From DASWHX01 sp036397995 (GTDB taxonomy: Bacteria; Bacteroidota; Bacteroidia; Cytophagales; Cyclobacteriaceae), in assembly GCA_036397995.1 (NCBI GenBank), contig DASWHX010000116.1:1-18882 (forward strand): a DNA stretch of 18,882 nt. The letters are read 5' to 3'. The notes under the pieces are model-generated. The model had not been told where the DNA came from. It did no database searches and saw only the letters and a list, made by a program, of their open reading frames with translations. The position numbers were made by a program, and so were the translations under genes. Positions 1 to 7,005 of this stretch are shown here, piece by piece. Within the stretch, counting starts at the first letter, position 1; each line of letters begins with the position of its first letter.

Positions 1-265
1 AAATACTAAGGGTCTCACAATATTCCTTCAGTAAATTTATCACCGGTAGAGGTGCATCAATTATCCCGCCATTACTCCTGATGACAAGGGCGATTTTCTT
101 TACTTTCCCTTTACCCTCAAGTAGTTCATATAAAATAGGCAGAATATCAAGAGCAATCTGAGTCGGAAATAAATTTGGCGGATTCTTCTGACCATTGATA
201 AGCGTAATGCAAAAGCAATCTTCAGAAGACTCAATTTTATCTATTATTTTCTGCGTTTCTCTCAT
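1..265 (-). CDS. Partial ClpP-class 'serine dehydrogenase proteinase' (SDH_sah)-like protein, N-terminal part
   Basis: This reading frame is open to the left edge, so only about 88 N-terminal residues are visible. The ATG at 265 is preceded by ATAAGG at a good distance, which supports this start. The protein begins MRETQKIIDKIESSED and contains IALDILPILYELLEGKGKV, then KKIALVIRSNGGIIDAPLP and VINLLKEYC. This pattern, in which a short beta strand leads to a GG turn followed by a helix ending in REYC/KEYC, is what I know from SDH_sah proteins (ClpP/crotonase fold, related to SppA). The catalytic Ser/Lys part would lie outside the window. The frame is also open about 100 codons upstream of 265, but the residues there (many Cys and Trp, no family match) look non-coding. 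The family call rests on pattern recall from one partial domain and is moderate. Confidence 0.5.
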   Translation of the reverse strand, partial: MRETQKIIDKIESSEDCFCITLINGQKNPPNLFPTQIALDILPILYELLEGKGKVKKIALVIRSNGGIIDAPLPVINLLKEYCETLSI

Positions 266-623
266 TAAAACCTTATTAAGGGCTACCAAATTAACGATTT
301 CCAGTAGTTTTAAAACGACAATATTGGACAAAAGATTCAAAAAGGACAGATAACTGCCCAAAATCGCACCAAAGCCATTGCCGCGCAACCCCCTACACCA
401 ATCAAAGCAATGGCATCCGTACTTAAATTCTCCGAGGTGGCACGATCCCACAACAATGTATAAGTAATGTCCGGCAGCAGCTACGTCAATTTCAGGCCAA
501 TTAACTGAATTAGCTTCGGCAACGGCTGATAGTGACGCACAAGTCGGGCTTGGCATTCGTTCTGAATTTACCAAACCCGACTTATCTGGCGACATCTTAA
601 ACACAAACGTTAGGTAATGCAGT
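266..623. other. Gene-free stretch with attC-like/repeat features
   Basis: No convincing gene is seen between the partial protease-like gene and crcB. Several frames are open on the minus strand, but their translations have odd composition and give no family signal. The stretch holds a long hairpin (541-583) and, just right of it, the motif TTAAACACAAACGTTAGGT (597-615). A looser copy of the same kind of sequence, CACAACAATGTATAAGTAATG, lies at 449-469. This may be a recombination-site or dispersed-repeat element rather than a gene. Confidence 0.4.
541..583. repeat. 13-bp inverted repeat (long hairpin)
   Basis: AAGTCGGGCTTGG (541-553) pairs with CCAAACCCGACTT (571-583) with one mismatch or G-U pair, around a 17-nt loop. 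There is no T-run on either side, so it is not a typical intrinsic terminator, although it lies just downstream of crcB on the minus strand. The adjacent sequence to 615 resembles the right end of an integron attC site, where a similar arm is followed by CTTAAC...CGTTAGG. The left attC end (RYYYAAC) could not be found, so the attC reading is only a suggestion. Confidence 0.6.
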
Positions 624-995
624 TTATAATTGCCTTGACAGCACTATGCCTGCAAAAGTCAGCAATATACCAAGTACGAGGCTTGAAAGAACATAAATGC
701 TTGCATAGCCAAAACTCCCCTGCCTTAACAATCCAACGGTTTCATTTGAAAATGCGCTGAAGGTAGTAAATCCACCTAATATACCGGTCATGAGAAAAAT
801 TCTCAAATCGGGATTGACATCGGTCTTTTCGACAAATCCAAAAAAGAGTCCTATAAGAAAACATCCGATTAAATTTACTGCCAGGGTACCATATGGAAAT
901 GCAGACAGGAAACGTGTGAAAATCTGGCTTGATAAAAGATACCGGAGAATACCACCAATAAAACTTCCGAAGCCAATAAATAAAAGTGTTTTCAT
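624..995 (-). CDS. crcB: Fluoride-specific ion channel CrcB/Fluc
   Basis: A 123-residue inner-membrane protein that exports fluoride as an antiparallel homodimer and protects the cell from fluoride toxicity. The family signatures are visible in order: GSFIGGILRY (residues 10-19, with the conserved Arg18), GTLAVNLIGCF with the conserved Asn41 of helix 2, and GILGGFTTFSAF (71-82) with the Phe-box residues and the TTFS turn that binds the central sodium. Four membrane helices are expected and can be seen. The frame is open 38 codons further upstream, but that extension is hydrophilic and unlike the family; MKTLLFIGFGSFIGG from ATG at 995 is the normal CrcB start. The gene stands alone, and no fluoride riboswitch was recognised in its leader. 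A promoter candidate lies at 1088-1117. Confidence 0.93.
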   Translation of the reverse strand: MKTLLFIGFGSFIGGILRYLLSSQIFTRFLSAFPYGTLAVNLIGCFLIGLFFGFVEKTDVNPDLRIFLMTGILGGFTTFSAFSNETVGLLRQGSFGYASIYVLSSLVLGILLTFAGIVLSRQL

Positions 996-1087
996 TCTTA
1001 ATAATTTTATTCCGGATACCGTATTTCTTCTATATATAAAATTACCGCTTGGGGGCGGGTGTGAAAAAGAGATTGTGAGAGATACGG

Positions 1088-1117
1088 CAAAGTTAAGAAT
1101 CATTCCCAAGGTGCCAA
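1088..1117 (-). promoter_or_regulatory. Candidate Bacteroidota-type promoter for crcB
   Basis: On the minus strand TTGG (1117-1114) is followed after 18 bp by TAACTTTG (1095-1088), which fits the Bacteroidota -7 consensus TAnnTTTG and approximates the -33 TTTG box. Transcription would start near 1081 and give a leader of about 85 nt before crcB. The match is by eye only. Confidence 0.4.
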
Positions 1118-1275
1118 TTCATTCCGAAAAAATTCCAAACCATCAGATCTTTTCAAAACAGAACAATTTAGTTAGAAGGGAAATTATTAGCGGGATTCGA
1201 ATATTGTTGGTAAAAACAGATATATTTCTCAAATTCATGGTGGCTAAACCCTGAAAATCTGAGACCTAAAACCCA

Positions 1276-1743
1276 ATGGCCTGGCCCAATCCTTTAATAC
1301 ATATTGTGGATGATGATCCGGTATTCACGAAATTTATTTTGAGTCATATTCAGTCCAACGGATATGACCGCGTAAAAACTTTTGAAAGTGGAGAAGAATT
1401 CTTAGGATCTTTAAAGGAAAATCCTGCTGTGGTATTACTTGACTTTAGCCTGAAAGGGTTGAATGGGTTGGATGTAATTAGAGCGATCAAAAGGCAAAAA
1501 CCCAGAGTAAAAATCGTAGTAGTCACCGTGGTAAATGATCCGAAATTAGAAGATGAGTGTTTAAGAATAGGTGCGGCCGATTACCTTGTTAAAGAGGATA
1601 CGAGGATGGAAGCCATGAAGGCCAGAGTTTTGGATATCCTGCATGAAACAGTTATCGACGAAAGGAGGAAATACGTAGTTGGTGCTTTTGCAGTAATTGC
1701 ATTGATTGTGCTGATTTATATGATGTCAGGATTACTGGATTGA
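1276..1743 (+). CDS. Response-regulator receiver protein with a C-terminal membrane segment
   Basis: A 155-residue protein consisting of a CheY-like receiver domain (about residues 7-123) and one hydrophobic helix (about 133-153) at the very C-terminus. All receiver landmarks are present: acidic pair Asp12/Asp13, phospho-acceptor Asp56 in VVLLDFSLKG, Thr84 in VVVTVVND and Lys106 in YLVKED, so phosphorylation should be possible. There is no DNA-binding or enzymatic output domain. Instead RRKYVVGAF leads into a single membrane helix ending with the protein, so the receiver should face the cytoplasm as a tail-anchored protein. No histidine kinase lies next to it: crcB is upstream and divergent, and a tRNA follows. 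Its partner is therefore unknown, and it may act as a membrane-bound phosphate sink or docking protein. The domain call is secure; the role is inference. Confidence 0.88.
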   Translation: MAWPNPLIHIVDDDPVFTKFILSHIQSNGYDRVKTFESGEEFLGSLKENPAVVLLDFSLKGLNGLDVIRAIKRQKPRVKIVVVTVVNDPKLEDECLRIGAADYLVKEDTRMEAMKARVLDILHETVIDERRKYVVGAFAVIALIVLIYMMSGLLD

Positions 1744-1768
1744 GTATCCTCTCTTTGGATTAAATTAC

Positions 1769-1776
1769 TATTTTTG
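1769..1776 (+). promoter_or_regulatory. TAnnTTTG -7 box before tRNA-Leu
   Basis: TATTTTTG matches the Bacteroidota -7 consensus and ends 8 bp before the tRNA, giving the very short leader expected for a tRNA gene. No well-spaced -33 box was found, so this is a weak candidate. Confidence 0.35.
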
Positions 1777-1784
1777 TCCTCCCT

Positions 1785-1868
1785 GCCGAAGTGGTGAAAT
1801 TGGTAGACACGCATGTTTCAGGGACATGTGCCCGCAAGGGCGTGGGGGTTCGAGTCCCTTCTTCGGCA
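1785..1868 (+). tRNA. tRNA-Leu (anticodon CAG)
   Basis: A full cloverleaf with the long variable arm of a type II tRNA can be folded. The acceptor stem GCCGAAG pairs with CTTCGGC (1861-1867), followed by discriminator A. The anticodon stem CATGT/ACATG encloses the loop TTCAGGG, placing CAG at 1819-1821, which reads CUG leucine codons. The variable arm is GCCC-GCAA-GGGC. The T loop is TTCGAGT. The 3' CCA is not encoded. Confidence 0.96.
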
Positions 1869-1960
1869 CTTTTCATTTTTGATGCTTATTCTATCAGGGG
1901 TTATCTTTTTCTCCAATAATTCGCGGTGAGTTTTTGTAAATTGAACCAAAATGATGAAGC

Positions 1961-2899
1961 ATGACCAATACCTTTAAAGCCGCTGTTATTCAGGGTTCCC
2001 CAGCCCTCTTTGATAGGAAAAAGACCGTAAAAAAAATGGACCATTACATTCAGTCCGCTGCTAAGAGAAAACCAAAATTGATCTTGTTTCCCGAGGCGTT
2101 TATTCCGGCATATCCGTGGGGATTGACTTTTGGAACAAAACTGGGCGGCAGAACTCCGGAAGGCAGACGAACCTGGCGGAAATATGTTGAGAATGCCGTA
2201 GAAGTACCTGGCCCGGAGGTAACGGCGATTGGAAAAATGGCCGCTAAAGCAAAAGCATTTATTGCAGTTGGGGTTATTGAAAAAGACACGCACAGCCAGG
2301 GAACTGTTTATTGCACACTTTTATACTTCGGGCCAGATGGAAAATTTCTTGGGAAACACCGAAAGCTAAAACCAACGGCAGGAGAACGTATAATCTGGGG
2401 TGAAGGGGATGGAACAACGTTAACTGTTTTGGATACCAAACTGGGGCGGATTGGAGGATTGATTTGCTGGGAGAACTATATGCCGCTTGCACGGATGGCA
2501 ATGTACAGCAAGGGTGTTCAGATTTATCTTGCTCCTACCGCTGACCACCGGGAATCCTGGGTGGCCACAATGCAGCACATTGCGTGCGAGGGTCGCTGTT
2601 ATGTCCTGGGATGCAATCAGTTTGTAACCAAAGATATGTATCCCGAAGATTTGGAGATTGGTAACGACCTGAAAAATTCAAAGAAAATACTTTGTCGCGG
2701 TGGAAGTGTGATTGTAGATCCATTGGGGAATATTCTGGCAGGTCCGCTGTGGGATAAGGAGGGAATCTTGTATGCGGAAATAGCGCTGGAGAAAACAACC
2801 GAAGCCAAAATGGATTTTGATGTGACCGGCCATTATTCCAGGAATGATGTATTTACTTACAGCGTCCATGGAATGCCCGAAATAATCAGAGTGAAGTAA
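1961..2899 (+). CDS. Nitrilase / carbon-nitrogen hydrolase
   Basis: A 312-residue cytoplasmic enzyme of the nitrilase superfamily, branch 1 type, converting organic nitriles to carboxylic acid and ammonia. The Glu-Lys-Cys catalytic triad is visible: Glu45 in LILFPEAFIPAYPWG, Lys135 in GKHRKLKPTAGER and the nucleophile Cys169 in GGLICWENYMPL. CWENYMPLAR after the nucleophile and HRKLKPT around the lysine are typical of true aliphatic or aryl nitrilases rather than of omega-amidases or NAD synthetase domains. Length fits the family. The gene is monocistronic, between tRNA-Leu and the convergent YkgJ gene, so context does not give the natural substrate. Short methionine codons just upstream of 1961 are out of frame. 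Substrate cannot be read from sequence. Confidence 0.9.
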   Translation: MTNTFKAAVIQGSPALFDRKKTVKKMDHYIQSAAKRKPKLILFPEAFIPAYPWGLTFGTKLGGRTPEGRRTWRKYVENAVEVPGPEVTAIGKMAAKAKAFIAVGVIEKDTHSQGTVYCTLLYFGPDGKFLGKHRKLKPTAGERIIWGEGDGTTLTVLDTKLGRIGGLICWENYMPLARMAMYSKGVQIYLAPTADHRESWVATMQHIACEGRCYVLGCNQFVTKDMYPEDLEIGNDLKNSKKILCRGGSVIVDPLGNILAGPLWDKEGILYAEIALEKTTEAKMDFDVTGHYSRNDVFTYSVHGMPEIIRVK

Positions 2900-3006
2900 A
2901 AATTCCAGTACATTTTATGAACATTGTTACTGACTTTTTTTTGTGAAAAACGGAGATAGTCAACTTTCTTTTGACGCTCATACAAGTTATTCAATCCCCG
3001 GATGGA

Positions 3007-3492
3007 TCAAACTTTGACCTTCATCCTGTTCACTATTTCCAAAACTGCAGGGCACACCAGCGTATTTCGATAGGTAAGGTCAAGCAGTTGAATCATTTTT
3101 TTTCTGTCAGTATGTGGATATTCCCGGCAAGCCTTGGGCCGGTGTTCATAGATTTTGCAATGATTGCCACTATCCAGGAAAGGGCAGGGGGCAGACTTCA
3201 ACACATAATCGTTATCCTCATCGATTTTCAGATAAGTTTCCACAAAATCACCAGGCTTCATTTTCAAAGCGTTTGATGCACGCTCAATATCGTTTTGGTA
3301 AAAAACAGGACTGGTTGTTTTGCAGCAATTTGCGCAGGTGAGGCAATCAATTTCTGCAAAAACCTCTTCATGAAGAGCAAGAAATTGGCCGTCTAATTTT
3401 TTTGAATCAAATTTTTTAAATCTCTTAAGAAATCGTTTATTCTCCTTTGCTTGCCCCTTTGATTTTATACTGAACTTTTCAAGGTCCATCAC
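3007..3492 (-). CDS. YkgJ-family cysteine cluster protein
   Basis: A 161-residue cytoplasmic protein with the pattern of the YkgJ/CxxCxxCC family: Cys53, Cys56 and Cys57 in LTCANCCK, then Cys103 in APCPFL, Cys112 in NHCKIYEHRP and Cys122 in KACREYP. These cysteines are thought to bind zinc or an iron-sulfur cluster; no molecular function is firmly established. The N-terminal 45 residues are Lys-rich and charged. The start could be Met1 or Met2. It begins 3 nt after the stop of the upstream lipoprotein gene, so the two are almost certainly cotranscribed. It converges on the nitrilase gene across about 107 bp that hold no clear terminator. Confidence 0.85.
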   Translation of the reverse strand: MMDLEKFSIKSKGQAKENKRFLKRFKKFDSKKLDGQFLALHEEVFAEIDCLTCANCCKTTSPVFYQNDIERASNALKMKPGDFVETYLKIDEDNDYVLKSAPCPFLDSGNHCKIYEHRPKACREYPHTDRKKMIQLLDLTYRNTLVCPAVLEIVNRMKVKV

Positions 3493-3495
3493 AAT

Positions 3496-3831
3496 TTATA
3501 ATGTCGTTTGTTTGGTGAGAGTAACACCATCAATTACCATCTTCCACTTACCATCTTCTTCAAAGGGGGGTTTTGTAAGTTCGAGTGTCTTTGTAATGAA
3601 GAGATATCCAATTACAATTTTGCCATCACCAATTTTCTTTACAGGAGAATCAACCGTTTCGCTGGCGCCTTCCATAACTTTTGCATAGGAAGCATTTCCA
3701 TCGGCATCAATTTCAAGAAAAATATTACTGCCCTGCCATATACCGACATATACCTGCTGATCCTGCGGAATCGGATCGGGTGCGCAACCGAAAATAACCG
3801 AAATGATAACCAAGCACAATATTTTTTTCAT
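3496..3831 (-). CDS. Small putative lipoprotein
   Basis: A 111-residue protein with a lipoprotein signal peptide: MKKILCLVIISVIFG, then Cys16 as lipidation site. The mature part is short and predicted to be beta-rich (YVGIWQGSNIFLEIDADGNASY, later GKIVIGYLFITKTLEL and GKWKMVIDGVTLTKQ), similar to small lipocalin-like or DUF-type beta-barrel lipoproteins that begin with a G-x-W motif. I do not recognise a named family. It is first in a two-gene operon with the YkgJ-family gene, separated by 3 nt. No promoter was identified with confidence upstream, in the 197-bp gap to the next gene. Confidence 0.75.
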   Translation of the reverse strand: MKKILCLVIISVIFGCAPDPIPQDQQVYVGIWQGSNIFLEIDADGNASYAKVMEGASETVDSPVKKIGDGKIVIGYLFITKTLELTKPPFEEDGKWKMVIDGVTLTKQTTL

Positions 3832-4028
3832 ACCATTCTGATTTCACTTATAAGTTACAACATCTTAACTTCAATTGCCTTCTTATTATACGCGATTATT
3901 TTTGGATAGAAAATTTGAATAAAAAATTAAATTTATTGAATGGGATATTGAACTTATATCACGCAAAAGAAAAGATTCCGGAATCAACAAAATTAATTTC
4001 GCTCCTGAAAGCTTGAATTTTGTTCAGT

Positions 4029-4496
4029 CTAAAATCGTAATTTCAATGATGCATCATATTTTACCGGGATTTTTCTTGTTACTCCAAAGACCGAAACCCA
4101 AATATATCCCTCAAAATGCAGCGGAAGATTTTTTTCCTTTTCCCTGGAAAAGATATTGCTCAGAAAATTCTTAGCAAGCTCTTCAAACGTTATTTCCATT
4201 TCCAGCGGAATTGTAAATTCTGAGTTCGGAGAAACTTTAAACGGAGAATTTCGCATTACTTTAGCTGCCTCCTTTTCATTCACAAATATTGAGATATCCA
4301 CCTTTTTCACTTTGCCCCCACGCTTATTCGGGTTGTTAAAAACAGCATCAGCATTTGCAATAATTTTTCCATCCCTGATTTCCTTAAATTCAAGTTTTCT
4401 CACCCTGACGAATTCAATATCCTTTACTTCCAAGCAAGAAGAGAAGAAAAGACAAAGCACTGCAAGGAAAACAAATTTTATTAAAAGATTCGCCAT
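4029..4496 (-). CDS. LEA type 2 (LEA14/WHy-like) lipoprotein
   Basis: A 155-residue exported protein. The N-terminus MANLLIKFVFLAVLCLFFSSC is a lipoprotein-type signal with Cys21 as likely lipidation site. The mature part has the features of an LEA14/WHy domain: a strand pattern starting with IEFVRVRKLEFKEIRDGK, then IIANADAVFNNPNKRGGKV, where the NPN motif is typical of the domain, and later PLEMEITFEELAKNF and LPLHFEGYIWVSVFGVTRKIPV. These beta-sandwich proteins are common lipoproteins in Bacteroidota and are linked to stress or desiccation, but without a known biochemical activity. The start codon directly abuts the stop of the upstream membrane-protein gene, so the pair forms an operon. 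Confidence 0.8.
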   Translation of the reverse strand: MANLLIKFVFLAVLCLFFSSCLEVKDIEFVRVRKLEFKEIRDGKIIANADAVFNNPNKRGGKVKKVDISIFVNEKEAAKVMRNSPFKVSPNSEFTIPLEMEITFEELAKNFLSNIFSREKEKNLPLHFEGYIWVSVFGVTRKIPVKYDASLKLRF

Positions 4497-4748
4497 CTAA
4501 TTCCAAATGATAAAATAGGCGGCCACAATCAAAATCATACTTATCAGGCCATAACCGATCACAAATATTTTGTTGATTCCTATTTTATAACCAAAGTAAA
4601 CTATCAACAAATTGAAGCCGCCAATCGCTATCCTGTTAAAGTAATAATCGTTGAAATACTTGAGTGCGATCTGAGCAAGTTCAATGGTAAACAGGCAAAT
4701 AAGGAGCCAATAAATTAATTTCAGGTCTTTTGCGGAATAGTCAGTCAT
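4497..4748 (-). CDS. Small integral membrane protein, unknown
   Basis: An 83-residue hydrophobic protein with about three membrane helices (roughly residues 11-29, 40-56 and 60-81), separated by short polar segments (KYFNDYYFNR, KIGINK). I do not recognise the family. It is the first gene of a two-gene unit: its TAG stop is followed immediately by the ATG of the LEA-type lipoprotein, which suggests translational coupling. Its start lies only 35 bp from the divergent phosphodiesterase gene, so the two promoters must overlap. Confidence 0.7.
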   Translation of the reverse strand: MTDYSAKDLKLIYWLLICLFTIELAQIALKYFNDYYFNRIAIGGFNLLIVYFGYKIGINKIFVIGYGLISMILIVAAYFIIWN

Positions 4749-4783
4749 GTTAGAGTAAGGTTTTTGTTATCTTGCAAATTGAA

Positions 4784-5698
4784 ATGAGGTTAAAATTAGT
4801 TGATTATAAGAATATTATTAGTCTGATAATTTGTGTTTTCGGACAACAGCTGCTTCTAGGCCAGAATTTTGAAAATATCGCCTATCGGGGCGGTGCTGGT
4901 CTTTTACCGGAAAATTCAATACCTGCATTTTTGAATGCGCTGGACAGCAATGCCACAATTCTTGAAATTGACGTAGTAATTTCTAAAGATGGGGAAGTGG
5001 TGGTATCGCATGAGCCTTTTATTTCCTCTGAATATTGCTTAACTGATGAAGGGAAAGAACTCACCGTTTCAGATGAGCAGAAACTGATAATTTATTCAAT
5101 GGACTATAGTCAAGTTCGAAAATTCGATTGTGGCACAAAAGGCAGAACTGATTTTGAAGCTCAGGAAAGAGTTCCTGTAAATAAACCCTTGCTCGGTGAA
5201 GTGATCAGGGAATGCGAAAGATATCTGAAAAACTACACACAATACGAGGTAGATTATCTGATAGAATTAAGATCTTCTGAAGAGGGAGATTCAAAAGACC
5301 ATCCTCTGCCGGCTGAATTTTCGGATCGGGTTTTTGAAGTAATTGACGCGTATCTGCCCTTAAGCAGGATTATAATTCAAAGCTTTGATTTCAGAATTCT
5401 GAAATACTGGAATGAGAAATATCCGGAGGTGCGGCTTTCAGCGTTAGTTGAAAGTATTAAATCCGATGAAACAGTGTTAGAGAAGCTAGGCTTCCACCCT
5501 CATTTTTACAGTCCGCATTATAAATTGATAAGAAAACGAACAATAAGAGATTTACATGAATTGGGAATTAAGGTTTATCCATGGACGGTTAATGAAGAAA
5601 AAGACATGGAGAAAATGATGAGATGGGAAGTTGATGGCATAATTACAGATTATCCAAATATTCTGAATCGATTAATACTGGAATCTTCAACAAATTAG
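4784..5698 (+). CDS. Exported glycerophosphodiester phosphodiesterase (GDPD)-like protein, first catalytic His missing
   Basis: A 304-residue GDPD-family TIM-barrel protein that would normally hydrolyse glycerophosphodiesters to glycerol-3-phosphate and an alcohol. The hydrophobic stretch IISLIICVFGQQLLLGQ is a signal peptide, so it acts in the periplasm. Recognisable motifs are AYRGGAGLLPENSIPAF, ILEIDVVISKDG, VVVSHEPF and, near the end, KVYPWTVNEEKDM followed by VDGIITDYP. The usual motif is HRG...PEN; here the catalytic His is Tyr34 (codon TAT, one base from CAT), while Arg35, Glu43, Glu61, Asp63 and the second His, His76, are kept. Either the enzyme is impaired or it has taken a new role. 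ATG at 4784 was chosen over an in-frame TTG at 4772. Divergent from the small membrane-protein gene. Confidence 0.85.
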   Translation: MRLKLVDYKNIISLIICVFGQQLLLGQNFENIAYRGGAGLLPENSIPAFLNALDSNATILEIDVVISKDGEVVVSHEPFISSEYCLTDEGKELTVSDEQKLIIYSMDYSQVRKFDCGTKGRTDFEAQERVPVNKPLLGEVIRECERYLKNYTQYEVDYLIELRSSEEGDSKDHPLPAEFSDRVFEVIDAYLPLSRIIIQSFDFRILKYWNEKYPEVRLSALVESIKSDETVLEKLGFHPHFYSPHYKLIRKRTIRDLHELGIKVYPWTVNEEKDMEKMMRWEVDGIITDYPNILNRLILESSTN

Positions 5699-5756
5699 AT
5701 TTTATTATTTTCACATCTGTGATGAAATGATTTAATTTCGAGTAAAATAATGAAAG

Positions 5757-6761
5757 ATGGCTGAAAAGGTTTACGACGTTTATGGAATCGGTAATGCACT
5801 GGTAGATATGGAGTATTCTGTTGAAGATAATTTTCTTTTAACAAATGGAGTTGAGAAGGGAGTTATGACGCTGGTGGATCAAAAACGTCAAAACCGCCTT
5901 GTGCAAGCCTTGAATCATAACGACGTGAAAAAGCAATGTGGGGGATCGGCGGCGAATTCAATAATTGCAATCAGTCAGCTTGGCGGATCATGCTTCTATT
6001 CCTGCAAGGTTGCAAGTGATGAACTTGGGAAGTTTTACCTGAAGGACCTTTCGCGTGAAAAAGTAGACAGCAATCTTGTTATTGGAAGTTTACCGGATGG
6101 AATCACCGGTAAATGTTTAGTGCTTATAACTCCTGACGCTGAACGCACAATGAATACCTTTTTAGGGATCACATCAGAATATTCAGCCGGCGATATTTAC
6201 GAAAGTGCAATAAAGAGATCCAGGTACATTTATATTGAAGGTTACCTGGTTGCCAATCCTGATGGAAGAGCCGCGATGAGGCGTGGCCGTGAACTTGCAC
6301 AGAAGTATAATGTGAGAACTTCACTGACTTTTTCTGATCCAAGTATGACCCGCCATTTCAAAGAAGGACTTATGGAGGTGATAGGAGAACGAGTCGATTT
6401 ACTTTTTTGTAACGAACAGGAGGCGCTGATTTTTACTGAAAGTTCTGATCTTTTCGAAGCTCGTGAAAAACTAAAGAATTTTGCGAATTCATTTGCTATT
6501 ACTCGTGGCAGGCAGGGGGCAATGGTTTATGATGGACATAATTTTGCAGATATAGACCCGGTACCGGTAAAAGCTGTAGACACGAATGGAGCAGGTGACA
6601 TGTTTGCCGGAGCTTTTCTTTACGGAATTACTCACGGTTATAATTTTGTCGATGCGGGGAGGCTTGCCAGTTTAGCTTCCTCCAGGGTTGTAGCCAATTT
6701 CGGTCCGAGAATGTGTGGATCGGAAACCAAAGCGCTGCTTGCAGAACTGCAGGCTGGGTAA
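5757..6761 (+). CDS. PfkB-family sugar/nucleoside kinase (adenosine kinase-like)
   Basis: A 334-residue cytoplasmic kinase of the PfkB (ribokinase) family. Signature 1 is seen at CGGSAANSI (61-69) in the substrate-binding region, and signature 2 at VDTNGAGDMFAGAFL (274-288), with the anion-hole GAG and the catalytic base Asp281. The N-terminus VYGIGNALVDMEY and the sequence NEQEALIF fit the adenosine-kinase-like branch that is widespread in Bacteroidota, where it is usually annotated 'adenosine kinase'; the substrate is not proven by sequence. It lies 58 bp after the GDPD gene in the same direction, and a weak -7-like box, TAATTTCG, sits about 17 bp before the ATG, so it may have its own promoter. 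Confident for family, moderate for substrate. Confidence 0.9.
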   Translation: MAEKVYDVYGIGNALVDMEYSVEDNFLLTNGVEKGVMTLVDQKRQNRLVQALNHNDVKKQCGGSAANSIIAISQLGGSCFYSCKVASDELGKFYLKDLSREKVDSNLVIGSLPDGITGKCLVLITPDAERTMNTFLGITSEYSAGDIYESAIKRSRYIYIEGYLVANPDGRAAMRRGRELAQKYNVRTSLTFSDPSMTRHFKEGLMEVIGERVDLLFCNEQEALIFTESSDLFEAREKLKNFANSFAITRGRQGAMVYDGHNFADIDPVPVKAVDTNGAGDMFAGAFLYGITHGYNFVDAGRLASLASSRVVANFGPRMCGSETKALLAELQAG

Positions 6762-6980
6762 AATTTTATCCGGGAAAGGACAAATTCTCCTAATATTCTA
6801 ATGCCAGATTTAAATAGGACTAGTTCCACGTATAGGTCCTTGACCTTGACAGTGACATAGTTCACCTCTGCTTTCGTTACCTTAATTTTTCCTCAAAAAA
6901 TTTACGGCTTTGGAAATTTACCAGTAAACTATATTGCAATGCTAAAGGACAAAGACACGTTTTGAAAACCGCAGCCGTCA

Positions 6981-7000
6981 CAAACACAAAACGTTACACA
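6981..7000 (+). repeat. Motif shared with the attC-like element at 597-615
   Basis: CAAACACAAAACGTTACACA lies 6 nt before the start codon of the broken alcohol dehydrogenase. It shares AAACACAAACGTTA (with one extra A here) with the sequence right of the 541-583 hairpin. An 8-bp inverted repeat, ACGTTTTG (6957-6964) and CAAAACGT (6987-6994), overlaps it. It may mark an insertion boundary. Confidence 0.4.
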
Positions 7001-7005
7001 CAATT

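Noticed and set aside
266..556. Upstream extension of the left-edge protease-like frame to an ATG at 556
   Set aside because: The residues are rich in Cys and Trp with no protein pattern, a hairpin and repeat motif run through the region, and a good ribosome site marks the ATG at 265.
996..1087. Fluoride riboswitch in the crcB leader
   Set aside because: No sequence resembling the GGNGAUGG...UUCGCC core could be found.
790..1254. A 154-codon plus-strand frame overlapping crcB
   Set aside because: It is antisense to the clear crcB gene, has no family pattern and unnatural composition.
4772..4783. TTG start for the GDPD-like gene
   Set aside because: An ATG 12 bp downstream gives a normal signal peptide.
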